From contig OX336389.2 in assembly GCA_946902985.2 (NCBI GenBank), positions 792,360,979 through 792,424,978 on the forward strand: 64,000 bases of DNA. The letters run 5' to 3'. The notes under the pieces were generated by a model. The model worked only from the letters and a program-made list of their open reading frames with translations. It made no database searches and had not been told where the DNA came from. Below are positions 20,886 to 32,708 of this stretch, one piece after another. How positions within the stretch are numbered: position 1 is the first letter of the stretch; every line of letters begins with the position of its first letter. A program made the translations under genes and the position numbers. The DNA is from Meconema thalassinum (taxonomy: Eukaryota > Arthropoda > Insecta > Orthoptera > Tettigoniidae).

Positions 20886-22955
20886 TACTACGTGCACTAA
20901 TCTAATATAGGTCGTCTGACCAATTCTATATTTATGTGGGCACACACGTATACACACTCTATTGCACGGCCTACAATTTCAAAGGACCTAAATGGAACTA
21001 TAACATATAAGTAGCCTATACTTCGATTTTCAAAGTTATGCTAGTAACTCGACTCATTTCACTACAGTTTCTGGTTTCGGTGTCATACACAGTGCAAGCA
21101 GTTCCGCGCAGTATGACGTTCTCTTTCTCATGGATTCTTCAAAATCATGCACATTTTATACTGTACGTGTTTCAAGCTGCTTGACCTGGGGAAACTTTCA
21201 GCATGGCATTATTGAGGGCATGAGAAAAATGTTGCTCAACATTTCGTTTCCACTCAGCAATGGAGCTGGTTAGACAATTTTGAATATTTCATTCACGTTA
21301 TTTACATATTTTCTCGAAACACTACCTGAGCACTGTAAAAGTTGATGAATACCCTTTGTAGCTGAAGTGATCACGACAGGTTTGCGCACACAAAGGTCGG
21401 TCTGCTGCGCTCTTAAATGAAAACTTACGCAATCAAATTGAAATGAATTAATATTGAAATACTGTTCGTTAATTAAACATTTCCACATAATTAAATAACT
21501 TAGGGCGTTCTCGACATAACGCAGATGTTTCCTTGTAGCGAATTCGTAGTAGTGACGTCAATCACCTCCTTGAGTAACACAAAGGTGCTCTGAGAGAGGA
21601 CTGCTATGTGCCATCATCTTACCATCCTAGCGACGAACAATTCACAGATGAATAGCTTCTGCATGAATGGGACCTAAACTAGAGATCTTCATGTCAAACG
21701 CACGCCACAGGCTGTCTCTGACACAGCTTGAAAGGACGTCCTTCTCATTTGACATAGGCCTATAACGTGTTCATGTGGTGTCAGGGGCATTTTACCTACT
21801 AACTTTTATCGATGCTTTGATTACTTGCACTATCCCTTCCCTGGATGCTTAAATTAGTAAGGGAATAGCCCCCTGTGCCCAGTGTAGCGAGGTTCAGTAA
21901 TAGTAGAGCTCATTGGAATGGATTTGAGGGGCATAAATTCGATAGATCAGTAGCAGTGTTTTTAATTTTACCCTAATGATCTACTTCTGCGCATAATTAT
22001 GTCACCCATACCCTCTCGAACAATGTAGGACTAATGTTAATGAAAAAAGAATATTATGCTATTACTACAGTATATTACTATTATTATTGTCTTCCTAGTT
22101 ATGCACATAATGTACTGTAAGTAGCCTACCTGTCTACAGTGAATATATTCTAAATCATGATAGCAAAGCGACCACCAAGGAATAACAAGGAAAATCTCTA
22201 AAGAAATAAACCACTTGTTTACAGGCCCTTTGTATTCCAGAAGTGAGTTAAATCAAGAATCCATGTAATGATTTATTATAATAGTGTGAAGAAGTAGTAC
22301 CGTAAAAATGTTTACACCTATTTTCATATATTAACCTGGTCTTTTACATTTTTCATTCTTTAGTGATTTTGTGTGTGACAGAATAAACAGTCTTTGGTAC
22401 ATGACCTACTGTACAGTGTGATAAAGTATAGTGTAACGATTTCAGACTCAAAACGTAATATCGAAACATTGTAGTCATGTTAGAAAGTAAACATAAAAAT
22501 AATATTTTAAGATAACCACATGGTTTTACTATGGTTTATTACTACAACTCTCTTAGAATCTAAAGCTTTCATCATTACTCAATATAACCCGTATCAATAC
22601 AGCTCTAGGAGTAGAAAATATGAGTGTTATCGCGACATTGAAAGACCTATGTATCAGGATATATAAGTTCAAGACACTGGTTTATTAAAGCACCTAACAC
22701 GTAGTTCTATAGAACATGAACAAAATCAATAATTTACATTACCTACAAAAACATTGGGACAATGTGACCTTGATATTCAATACTCTAATAGAATCATCAC
22801 CCCAACTACTGCAAACTAAGCAACTAAGAACATATAGTCTACTTTCTCCTAAATGCATGGGTACAGTTATAACTCTTTGTTCTATTCAAGGAGTATAAGT
22901 GAATACCGGTTGTTGTAGCTTGTTCAAATACAACGTGCTGTACGAATATTAAACG
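20886..22955. other. No recognisable feature
   Basis: About 2 kb of AT-rich sequence. ORFs of 60-72 codons (21270-21488 minus, 22716-22898 plus) carry no recognisable domain. No repeat was matched inside the window. Confidence 0.4.
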
Positions 22956-23056
22956 TTGATTGAATCCTCACCTGAATCATATAGCCTATAGACACACTAA
23001 TACAGTCATCACATTAACACAGCTTATCAGAAGAAAATCAACACTCACCCAAATAC
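22956..23056. repeat. Left copy of 101-bp target-site duplication
   Basis: Identical to 26151-26251 except one base (CACACTAAT against CATACTAAT). It abuts the TTAC-repeat 3' tail of the LINE. The duplicated target is itself a CAAC-tailed SINE end. Confidence 0.9.
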
Positions 23057-23068
23057 TTACTTACTTAC

Positions 23069-26000
23069 TTAGTCGGATCCTCTTCTACCCATCGGTGTCG
23101 AGGTTTTACGAAAGGAGCGCCAAGCCTTCCTGTCTCTGCTCAGCTGTTTTGCTTTCCTCCATTCTATTCCCCTCTCCTCGACTGCCCTCCTGACATTTTC
23201 CTCCCACGTAGTCCTTGGTCTCCCTCTTGTTCTATTACCCTGCACTTGTGTTTCACATACTATCTTGGCAATTCGAGATTCCGGCATACGTTGGATGTGG
23301 CCGTACCACCTCATCTGATTCTCTTCGACCTTTTGCTGAAGTGGTACACTCCTAAACCCGTTCTCATGGTCTGATTCCGGATCCTGTCACGTCTCGTCTT
23401 GCCTTCCACTTTCCTCAAATACCTCATTTCCATTGCCTGCACTTTGCTGCGGTACTTGTCTGTGAGGCACCAGGTTTCACTGCTGTACATAAGTACTGGT
23501 GTATAGACAGCCCGAAATATTGCCAGCTTTGTGTTCTTCGAAACTTCTCTGTTGTTAAGGAAACTTGACTTTATAGAATTGAACAATCTACTGGTAGCCT
23601 GCACTCTGCTAATGATTTCACCTTCAATTTTTCCATCTCTTTGTAGTGTTGCTCCCAAATATTTGAAGCTTTCAGTTTGTTCCAGGTTGGTTCCTCTTAT
23701 ATTCACCTACTGCACAGATTCTTCTCGTGACACTGGCATTGCCTGTGTCTTAGCAGTATTGATTTTCATCGCACTATTGGATAATTCTTCATCCCATACG
23801 TTAGTGTTATGTTGTAGATGTTCTTGGGTGTCTCCCATCAGCAGGATGTCATCTGCAAAACGAAATGTGCAACAAACACTGGCCCATGTTCCTATAGCCA
23901 AGATGGAACTTCTTCCCTCTCACATTACAGTTTTTAATGACCGAGTCCATAAGAGTTATAAACAGGAGTGGACTTAAAATGCATCCCTGTCTCACTCCCG
24001 ATGTCGTCTGGAACTCCTCTGACTCTGCATTTGATGTTCTGATATAGTTTCTACACTTCTTGTACATGCTCTTCAGTGCTTCCAACAGGCTGTCCTCCAC
24101 TCCCTTCTGTCGCAAAGCTTCCCAGATCTTGTACCGCGGGTCACTGTCGAAAGCCTTCTCCAAGTCAATGAAGGCCATGAGGACCTCCTTTCCCTTTTCC
24201 AGCATCTTGTCACTTATCTGTCTTGCACTGAAAATCAAATCCTGTGTAGGCTACTCCTTTCTGGCCTAAATCCACACTGTGCTTCTTCAAACTGGGGTTC
24301 TACAATTGTCCGAAGTCGGTCTTCCAACACTCGTGCATAAATCTTTCCTGGTACGCTTAGCAGTGAGATCCATCGATGAATCCCGCATTGCCGATTATCT
24401 CCTTTCTTAAAAATGGGGATGATAATGCTGACTTCCCAATCTTCGGGGATGCTCCTTGTCCTCCAGGCAATGTTCAATACTTTTAACAGTAGTCTCTCTC
24501 CCTCCTCACCCATATACCTCAGCATCTCCGGGGTGATCTGATCATGCCCGGCTGCTTTACCCAGCTTCATTTTCTTCAGTGCCTTCTTGACCTCCTCCAT
24601 TGTAATCTCTATTCCTTGGTTAGTCTCTCTTCTTAATTCCTGTTCTTCTTGGTCTGTTTCTTGCCCTTCCGCTACTGAGAGTTCCTTAAAATGTTCCTTC
24701 CATCTTTCCATTATATCCTTTTCTGTTCTTAGTAGGTTTCCATGCTTGTCTTCTATAAATTTGAGTGGGCATTCCTTCCCCTTCCTCATATTCTTCATAA
24801 CTTTATAGAAGAGTTTCTGATTTGTACTATAATTCCCTTCCATCTATTCACCAAAATTATCCCATGTCGCTTTTCTTGCTTCTTTAACTGCATTTTTTGT
24901 TTGTTGCCTCTGGTTTTTATAGAGATCATAATCCCCCTGTAACCTAGTTGTAAGATACTTCTGCCAAAGCTGTTTCTTCTTCCTCTTCACCTCTGCTTGC
25001 ACCTCCTCAGTCCACCATGCCGTCCTCTTCTGTTGTACTCCAGCCTTTGACACTCCACAGGTTTCTTCTGCCGCCCTCAGAATTGTTTGCATAAACAAGC
25101 CCCATAACTCTTCCAAGTCCAAATCCTCTGTTCCTATCCCCTGTAGTCTATCAGATATCTTCTCCTGATATGCTGCTCTCACATCTTCCTCCTCCTTGAG
25201 TCTATTACGCTTTATCTTCTTCTTAGGTTTTTTCCTTCCCTGCTGTTATTTCGGCTTCGATGTAACTGCCTTCTTCATAACCAGCAGGTAGTGTTCGCTA
25301 CCAATCTCTAACCCCCTGTGTGCCCTGGCATCCAGTACATTCCTCATCATCTCCTTCTCTACAAGCACATAGTCTATTATAGACTTCTCTTGTCGGTTTG
25401 GCTCTTCTCTGGTATATATATGAATCCTCTTGTGTTGAAATATGATATTGGAGACAACCATCTCATTGCTGTTGCATAGGTCTCTGGTATACATATGAAT
25501 CCTCTTGTGTTGAAATATGGTATTGGAGACAACCATCTCATTGCTGTTGCATAGGTCTAAAATCCTCCTTCAATTTTCATTTTGTGTCTATTCACCATGT
25601 CTTCCCATCACCTCTTCCCACCCTTCTACTCTGTTGCCAACTCGACCGTTAAGGTCACCCAGTACGAACACTCTTCCTTTTGCATCATCTATGGTCTTCT
25701 GCAGTTCTTCATAGAAGACTTCCTTCACTTCCTTAGTGTTATCCTCATTGGGTCCATAAGCCGCAAAAAGGTCGTATCCTGAAAGTCTCTATCTCCCATT
25801 TCTATCGTCAGTTGTATGATCCTCTCACTAGTGTATTGCCATTGCTTGATATATTGCCTATATCCTTCCGGCACCAATATTCCGACTCCTGCGCTTGCTC
25901 TCTCACTCTGTGCCACTCCTGAGTAGCCAGAAATCTTTTCCCAATTTCCTGATCCATTATTTGTTCACATCCTCGTCCTTTCTTCTTGGTTTATGTAATA

Positions 26001-26091
26001 GATAAAACCTCTACTTGTGATTTCTGGAGTTCAGTTGCTAGCTCTATTTCTTTCCCCTGTATACCCCTTACGTTCCATGTTACTATTCTCA
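23069..26091 (-). pseudogene. LINE endonuclease-reverse transcriptase, broken
   Basis: Domains in order on the minus strand: apurinic-type endonuclease start at 26091 (RIVTWNVRGI), further endonuclease motifs near 25700 and 25380 (IDYVLVE, GSEHYLLV), and a linker with WWTEEV near 25010. RT follows from about 24640, with GKAAGHDQITPEML, IIIPIFKKGD, FRPERS, AFIDLEKAFDS (catalytic Asp), GVRQGCILSPLLF and FADDILLMGD (catalytic Asp pair near 23865). The C-terminus has FKYLGATLQRDG, LMYSSETWCLT and GRPRTTWEENV. At least six frame changes or stops separate these pieces (for example near 25950, 25730, 25200, 24240, 23870 and 23310). A tandem 75-bp duplication lies in the endonuclease part. Confidence 0.9.
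25406..25555 (-). repeat. 75-bp tandem duplication within the LINE endonuclease
   Basis: Units 25406-25480 and 25481-25555 are nearly identical. Because 75 is a multiple of three, the duplication inserts 25 codons in frame, seen as a repeated MVVSN, IFQHKRIH, YTR segment. Confidence 0.9.
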
Positions 26092-26150
26092 TAATCATTT
26101 TTCCTCGCATAGTCGTCGACGATTTAATCAGGCCGGTTTTCTCCTTTTGA

Positions 26151-26251
26151 TTGATTGAATCCTCACCTGAATCATATAGCCTATAGACATACTAATACAG
26201 TCATCACATTAACACAGCTTATCAGAAGAAAATCAACACTCACCCAAATAC
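26151..26251. repeat. Right copy of 101-bp target-site duplication
   Basis: Matches 22956-23056 at 100 of 101 positions. It continues into CACGGGGCTAAATGACCATG and a CAAC tail, so the LINE landed in the 3' part of a SINE. Confidence 0.9.
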
Positions 26252-26312
26252 ACGGGGCTAAATGACCATGATGTCCATGCATCGCAAATGAAACAACAAC
26301 AACTTCCTACCG
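26252..26312 (+). repeat. SINE 3' tail, right half of the interrupted target
   Basis: ACGGGGCTAAATGACCATGAT, then GAAACAACAACAAC, is shared with 20470-20546 and 61640-61700. Confidence 0.55.
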
Positions 26313-26609
26313 AAATCCTTCCTCGTATAAAAGTACACACACTAGTAAGCCTACAGACATCACAGTGACTTTGATCACATCCGCGAGTGATTGCCCCCTG
26401 GGTGAGCTGAAACATATTTCTGGAAATTAGGACGGTCATCCCCTTGGATTTTAAATAGAATCGAATTAGATTATATGCAGTTTTGTACGCTCAAAATATA
26501 TGATTGTTATATTAATCGCCAGAAAGTAATTCTATATTATTAATTCGTGTGGCCGTTAAACTTGATCCTTGTTTGTTTGAGTTTAGAACAGTGAAACATG
26601 TTATTACTC
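26313..26609. other. No recognisable feature
   Basis: Short AT-rich spacer. Confidence 0.4.
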
Positions 26610-27130
26610 TGCCGTGGCAGAAAATTACAGGCATATAACTTTGATAGGCTCCGGGAAAATGCAACTAAATTTTGAAATATTCACGCCAGTCGCCATCCTG
26701 ATTTCTAACGTGTCACGATTTATAAATCAACACATGCAATTTTGTCTTATAGTCCTCTATCACGGCAAAAGAAATGTCCGGCTTAGATATTTATTAGGCT
26801 TCGAGAAAAGGCAATCAAATATTCAATCTTAGTGCGACTACCATGCTGGTTTTCTTGCGTGTTGAGGTTTTCGATGTCATATCTCTGTGAACTTTTTTTG
26901 AAGCCCTCTATCTTTAGAAGGAATTTCGGACTGATAGCTGTCAAAGGTTGCAAGAAATTGAATACCGGTAACATATATCACGTCGCCGTCATGTTGGACT
27001 GGTGACGATTATGAACATCTGAAATAAATGGTTGAAGCATCTAAAGATAGAATTAATTTACCTCCATATTTCAATAACATCTACCCAGTCGGTCAACGTT
27101 TACTTGGGGAACGGACACACATATACACTA
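26610..27130 (-). mobile_element. Helentron-like fragment E (minus)
   Basis: ACCGGTAACATATATCACGTCGCCGTCATGTTGGACTGGTG-type sequence matches the interior of element A (1855-1895) in the same orientation. It is followed by CGGTCAACG and an ACACACATATACAC run, as in element A at 1930-2030. Two more CGCCATC/ACCATGCTGG units lie to the left. No terminal hairpins were found, so it is a degraded fragment. Confidence 0.45.
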
Positions 27131-28043
27131 AGCGGCGTATAGCCTCAATGTTCCAACCCAGAAACAAGCACCACACACGTATGGATAGAAGTTGATATCG
27201 TAAGCCAGGATTTCAAATGATGATAATTAGCTAAAATGTGTGGTAGATAATATCCTTATGGATTATTAGAAGTTACCACATTGAAGGATATAATTCTCTG
27301 CTGTTGAATGCGTAAAACTGGTGTCCTTATGTCTTCGTGTGCAAATGGAAGCTGTGAAGGTTTACAAGATCTTAAAGTGTGCGTCCTAACGTGCCATACA
27401 GAAACATATGGCTGCTTTAAAAATGGGCGAGAGGAAAGGAATGTGTTGACTTGGATTCTTGAAAAAAGTATCTAATTTTGTTCTAGAGAACGTTGGCTAT
27501 ATACTGCACTAATTGCTCCAAATTACCTAATATCATTGTGCTGATTTCCCCGAGTCCATCCATCCAGGTAGGGAACGTCAAGACTCCTGAGTTATCAGTG
27601 CATTGAGGGCAGGCTTGTGGAGGGTGTGCCTATAATAATTCATTCCAAAACCGGAATTACTTTGCCTCATATTTTTCAAGTACTTAACTTTAACTAGCCA
27701 ACACTATGCACATATTTCAAAAGTGTTTGGTGCAGTAATGCAAAATAATAGAGACGCTTGTAGGTACGCCAGGAACTTGTATTCTGTTATTTGGGAACAC
27801 TATGGCACAACATTTTTCTTCTTCTCAACGGGAAACCTGAAGACTGCAATCAAACGATATTGCAGTGACAGAGAAAACAAGGGCACGCAGTGTATTATCA
27901 GAGCTTCTTTTTGAGTTTTCCTTAACATGAAAACTGTGTCAATGAGATATATTATAAGAGTTTATTTTAGACCAGAACAGTAGATTTTTAAGATATATCA
28001 AAATTATCCAATTTAATATCCAAATTAATATTTCAGTACCGTA
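27131..28043. other. No recognisable feature
   Basis: Unique-looking AT-rich sequence. A 63-codon ORF at 27723-27914 has no recognisable domain. Confidence 0.4.
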
Positions 28044-28336
28044 CTTGGACTGTTGGAGCAGCAGAAAAGAGGAGAATTGAAACGCTTGAAATGTGATGTT
28101 ACAGGAGAATGCTGAAGGTCAGATGGGTAGATAGGGTTAGGAATGAAGAGGTATTAAGACGAGTGGGAGAGGAGAGATGTTACTGGCGACTGCCAATGAA
28201 GAGATGAAATAGGTTTTTAGGACACATACTAAGACGCCCATGAATAGCAAACTTAGTTATAGAAGATAAGAACTGTAGGGGTAGGCCAAGATTAGAATAT
28301 GTTGAACAGATTACCTCTGATGTAGGATGTAGTAGC

Positions 28337-30006
28337 GTCAGAAAGTTTAGAAAGTTTAGACTCACCCATGAACATTTATGATTTATATGATTTAGTGTTT
28401 CCTATGTCCTCATAACTGGTATTTTGATTCTTTTACTTGTGTGTGGATGCACTTAATACCTTTGCAAAGGTGTTTTGGTGTATTTGGAAGATTTTACTAT
28501 GTCATTTGAAACAAGTTTACAAACGTATGGTCGCCAGATGTTATTTCCCGCCCAATAAGCACGTCTCTGTCATACGGTCATTCGTCCATTGTTGCTTCTC
28601 CTTTCCGCGGAAGTCAACAGTTAGTCTACTGAAGTTATCCAAAGTGGTTACATGTTAGTCTGCATACCAGTTATTGCAGGGCTTTGATTATATCAAATAT
28701 TGGAAGTTTCGGTGTACAGTATATTGTGTATTGTGTATATTGTTGTCAGCTGGACGTAACTACGGTAATCGCAACCATCATATATGGGTAAAAAGGCTAA
28801 TATAACCCAAGAAAATAGAGCCAAGGCTTGTGCTTATAAAGAAATTGGGTGGTAAAACCGAAAAATATCTCAAAAATTAAGAATATCAGAATGCAGTGTT
28901 CGATGAGCAGTGAAACGCAGAGCGCAAACTGGCAGTCATGTGGGTCGAGCACGCTGTGGACGTCCTAGAAAGACATCAAATATCGAAGACAACCGTATTG
29001 TTATCCTCAACAAGCGTGACAGAAGGCTTCTGGCAGTAGACTTATGCTCAGAGATTAATAAAACAACAGTAAAAAAATCGTCTGCATGAGGTGGGACTGT
29101 ATGGTCGCGTAGCAGTGTGGAAACAATTGTTGAAGGTCATACACAAGAAAAAACACTTCAATGGGCGAAAACTCATGAAAACTGGGCCACTGAACAGTGG
29201 AAAAGGGTTCATTGGATAGATGAATTTAAATTTGAATAATTTGGTTCCAACCGGCGTCAATACGTTCTTCGACGTCCCGGGGAAAGGGTTATGGAAGCCT
29301 GCGTAATTCCATCTGTGAAACATGGAGGAGGAAGTGTGATGGTATGGGGATGTTTTAGGAACAATCAGGTTGGTGATTTGGTGAAGGTGGAGGGGATTCT
29401 AGAGAAGAATCAATATCATTGAATCCTTTCGCGGAATGCTTTACTATCTGGGACGAAGGTGATTGGTCAGAGATTTGTTTTACAGCAGGACAATGATCCC
29501 AAACACACTTCTCGTTTGTGCAAACAGTATAGGAAAAATAAGCAAGCTGCAGGAAAATTGCAATTGATGGTCTGGCCCCCACAATCTCCAGATTTGTCCC
29601 CAGTGGAGCTTTTGTGGGAAGAACTTGACATGAAAGCCAATGAAAAGGTCCCAACCAGTGCGGATGGATTGTGGCAATGCCTATTGGAGGCCTCAGGAAG
29701 TATAACATCCGAGACATTTGAAAAACTCACACTTAGGTTGCCTAGAATCTGGAAAGCTGTCATCAAACCAAAGGGAGGACACATCGATGAACAGGCAGTG
29801 TGATCACTTCTGACGTTATAATTGTGTTTGTACTTCCGTGTGAGTGATCAGTGCAATGTAATGTAATGTAAAATAAAGTCCAGAGTGTACTGAAATTAGA
29901 TAATGTTAAAAATATTTGTATTTCCATGGCCAATGTCAACGAATAGTTCATAAGCTTCATGGAATGTGAAAATTTGCAAGCGATTCTAAACTTTCTGACA
30001 CTAGTG
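28337..30006 (+). mobile_element. Tc1-like transposon (DD38E type), inactive
   Basis: The right end reads CTAAACTTTCTGACACTAGTG followed by TA, and the left end begins GTCAGAAAGTTTAGA, its inverted repeat. The outer 8 bp of the left TIR (CACTAGTG and the TA) are missing, so the left terminus is damaged. The left TIR contains an extra AAAGTTTAGA. The element is about 1.67 kb and encodes a broken transposase. It splits a LINE copy. Confidence 0.85.
28784..29803 (+). pseudogene. Tc1-family transposase, broken
   Basis: It starts MGKKANITQENRAKA, an N-terminal helix-turn-helix region, followed by a stop (GW*) and a frameshift. Then come GRARCGRPRKTS (GRPR hook), HWIDEFKFE with the first catalytic Asp, VMVWGCF, QQDNDPKHTS with the second Asp, WPPQSPDLSPVELLWEEL with the Glu, and RIWKAVIKPKGGHI. 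Counting from the first Asp of DND to the Glu of VEL gives 38 residues, so DD38E. Stops occur after about residues 22, in the HTH, at KFE*, and after NQYH. The last 114 codons (29459-29803) are open. Confidence 0.9.
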
Positions 30007-30200
30007 TATGTAGAGATGAAATGAATAGCTCAGGACAGGGAAGCATGGAGCGCTGCATCAAAGCAGTCGAAAGACTGAAGGCTCAAACAACTTCAACCGT
30101 GCTCAATTCATTTTACACTTAATGTTCCATCTGTATGTAGCATAAAATTCATCATGTTAAAGAGAACTGGCCTCGTTTCTTAAATCTAGTGCCAGGTATA

Positions 30201-31032
30201 CAGGGTGTAACAAAAATGTACGGCAAACAATGCAGGACACATTCCTCACACGTAGACGAAGAAATCATGTTTTATTAACATGGGTCCGGAAATGCTTTCT
30301 TTCCATGTGACACCTCATTTTCTCCAACTCATTAATCATGGGAAACACAAAGGAACAGAACGTACCAGCATACCGCATGCAACTCTTTCTCACAGGAGAT
30401 GTTCAATACGCCCTCCGTGCGCATTGATACATGCAACAACCCGCCGTCGTAGTGAATCTCCGATGCGCTGATGTATCCCTGGAGTATTGCTTGTGGTTTC
30501 GCCGCCTTCCATAATACGGGCACGGAGACTCCGAACATCTTGTACTGGGGTTCGATACACAAGCGCTTTAAAATTCCCCCACAAATAAAAGTCCAGTGGG
30601 GTTAGGTCCGGAGAGCGTGGAGGCCAGGCAATTGGTCCACCTCTACCTATCCATCTGTCACCGAATATGTTATTCAGAATCCGTCGGACATTAATATTAC
30701 AATGAGGAGGTGCTCCATCGTGCATGAAGTGCATGTTTTGACTCACAGCTCTAAATACGCAATGCCGTAAGTAGGAACAGGGCCATGTAAAACAAAACAC
30801 TGGCGGTGTACCTATGATAATAACAACTTAACCAGACCTAACCAAGATTTCATGTTCACCATGATTCGAACGTTCTATTTTTGTATGTTTCTCATGTTTA
30901 ATGAGTTGGAGAAAATGAGTTGTAACATGGAAACAAAGCTTTTCCAGACCCATGTTCATATAACATAATTTCTTCGTCTACGTGTGAGGAATGTGTCCTG
31001 CATTTTGTGCCGTACATTTTTGTTACACCCTG
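30201..31032 (-). mobile_element. Internally deleted mariner-like element (DD41D) with ~150-bp TIRs
   Basis: Termini CAGGGTGTAACAAAAATGTA (30201) and its inverse at 31032 are flanked by TA on both sides. The inverted homology continues with few mismatches for about 150 bp (30201-30350 against 30885-31032), which is long for mariner. The whole element is only 832 bp and retains the C-terminal third of the transposase on the minus strand, so an internal deletion removed the N-terminal DNA-binding domain and the first catalytic Asp. Confidence 0.9.
30390..30800 (-). pseudogene. Mariner (DD41D) transposase C-terminal fragment
   Basis: The 136-codon frame contains NMHFMHDGAPPHCN with the second catalytic Asp, RWIGRGGPIAWPPRSPDLTP and LDFYLWG with the third catalytic Asp. 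There are exactly 41 residues between the two, so DD41D. The C-terminus CINAHGGRIEHLL resembles the usual end of this subfamily. The initiating Met is fortuitous and the true N-terminus is deleted. There are no stops within the fragment, so it is rather young or was recently mobilised in trans. Confidence 0.9.
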
Positions 31033-31039
31033 TATAACA

Positions 31040-32297
31040 GATTAATGATTTACTACTATTTATTTTTAATAAATTGTATGTACAGTTTATGGACGGCAGA
31101 AGGGGAACAGCAGTTTCTCCATCTCCGTTTGTTAAATAGCCTATATGATATTCTAAATAAACCAGCATGTGCTACACATGTACAATTTACAAGTTTACAA
31201 CTTTACATTACGGTACAATTCTTAAATAAATTATGGTGTTTGAAGCCATATTCAGTGCTGTCTTAGTAAACGAACGTTTGATGCTTTGTAGTCGGTCCTA
31301 TAATTCTAAATGATTTCCAGTTAGTTTCCTCCATCCACGTGTGCATTGCACTTCAAGTGTAATGTGTATTCCCAGCATTCGCAGTTGTGACAGATCTGGG
31401 ATCAGCATAGACACTCCTCATCATTAATTATTATATTTTTTAATAATCCCATTTTGATATAAAGTAATTCGCAGTTTCACTTATTGTCGTCCGCGTCATT
31501 ACCTCATATATTATGTTAATTATAAGTAAAAGGGATATGTTTATTTTTTAAATTATGTAAATTTGTCGGAAAGTGCAAGGTTAGGTTTTACAAATAAGCA
31601 GCCATTTGAGCTTGGGCTCATTATGAAGCAAGTATTTCTACCGTGTATAAGGTCATGGGTATAAATGTATTCCTTTCCCTCGGAGTGGCTACATGGCAAG
31701 AAGAATTACTTGAAGGCTGGATCCACTGTAACTTACAATTAGTAGCTGTCGATGTACCTCAACAATGGCATAAAGTAGCGACACGGACTACAATTGAACT
31801 AATGCGATATAGATTGGAAATCTAATGTGATCTAGATGGCGGTGTACAAACTTCTTGGTCCAATGAACTTCGCATACAATTGGTTTGAATAAGGATATTC
31901 TTTGTTCTAACTTGGTTATGTTTTACGTGTCCTTGGCTGAATGTTGTTATCCATTGAGAGTAATGAAGTATATCTCTGGACAGTGGAGATATATGAATAA
32001 TATGATTGTTTTGAGAAATAAGGAAGCTACACTGCAATTTGCTGATCATAATAAATACTACATTGAATTGTATAACTACCCGAGTATTTCCCTACACGGT
32101 TGTAGCGGAGAGAGAGAAGTTTTGTTGTACGCAAGTACACCTCCAGAAGTGATCTAAAATTATATATCGATAATAAAAGAAATCACTCACTCCTGCAAAA
32201 TAGTTACGAAGCCTTTTAAGGTAAAAGCACATCAAAATATATAACACTCCTATCATAGCATTGGCTAGCTACACAGAACATGTAATGCAATGCACTT
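31040..32297. other. No recognisable feature
   Basis: AT-rich sequence with ORFs of 60-91 codons on both strands (for example 31885-32157 plus), none with a recognisable domain. Confidence 0.4.
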
Positions 32298-32381
32298 TCC
32301 TACTATTAATAGCCTACTTTTCACATTTTGCAAAAATGAGGAAAAAGTAGACTTATGAGATCGATCCGGGAAAATGTGCGT

Positions 32382-32440
32382 CTGTCTGTCTGTCTGTCTG
32401 TCTGTCCTTCTGTCTGTCTGTCTGTCTGGCTGTGTGTGTG
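32382..32440 (+). repeat. TCTG/TG microsatellite
   Basis: A run of TCTG tetranucleotides with two interruptions, ending in TGTGTGTGTG. It lies just inside the Helentron 5' hairpin. A shorter equivalent occurs in fragment D. Confidence 0.9.
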
Positions 32441-32708
32441 TGTCCCCCTATCAACTCCTAAACGGCTGCAGCAATCAAAACCAAATTTAGTATGAGTAAA
32501 GATGTGCACCGGAATATCTCACGACCATATTTGAAAATGATGTCAGTGCTACCAACTGCTGAAAAACTGCACTAGAAATTTGAGATCCATGTTGGATATC
32601 TTGCAAGGTACGCATGGGAGCTATTCCAAAATTGGCACACATGTAGATAATACTATTTCAGTTTAATTTCCAGGAGGCCAACCATGACAGTGTTGCCAAA
32701 ATAATTTT

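Larger units (their letters stand above)
23057..26150 (-). mobile_element. Near full-length RTE-like LINE, frameshifted
   Basis: This 3,094-bp minus-strand element is bounded by a 101-bp direct repeat. Its 3' end (left) is a TAAG tetranucleotide tail, and its 5' end (right) has only about 60 bp before the ATG at 26091. It carries one multidomain ORF (endonuclease plus RT) and no ORF1. The single ORF, 3.1-kb size and microsatellite tail suit the RTE clade; the clade call is inference. Internal frameshifts and stops make it inactive. The nearly identical flanks show that it inserted fairly recently. Confidence 0.9.
28044..30090 (+). mobile_element. RTE-like LINE fragment split by a Tc1 insertion
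   Basis: 28044-28336 matches the LINE family of 821-1240 (WTVGAAEK-type start, MLKVRWVDRV, NEEVLRRVGEER, then GRPRLEYVEQI). The remaining tail, GTAGAGATGAAATG, AGGACAGGGAAGCATGGAGCG, and ACTGAAGGCTCAAACAA, resumes at 30007-30090. The two halves are collinear with the intact family member, so 28337-30006 is a later insertion. The first half has stops (after LETLEM and in the middle). Confidence 0.85.

Noticed and set aside
29467..29784. 105- and 120-codon minus-strand ORFs over the Tc1 element
   Set aside because: They are antisense to the recognised transposase.
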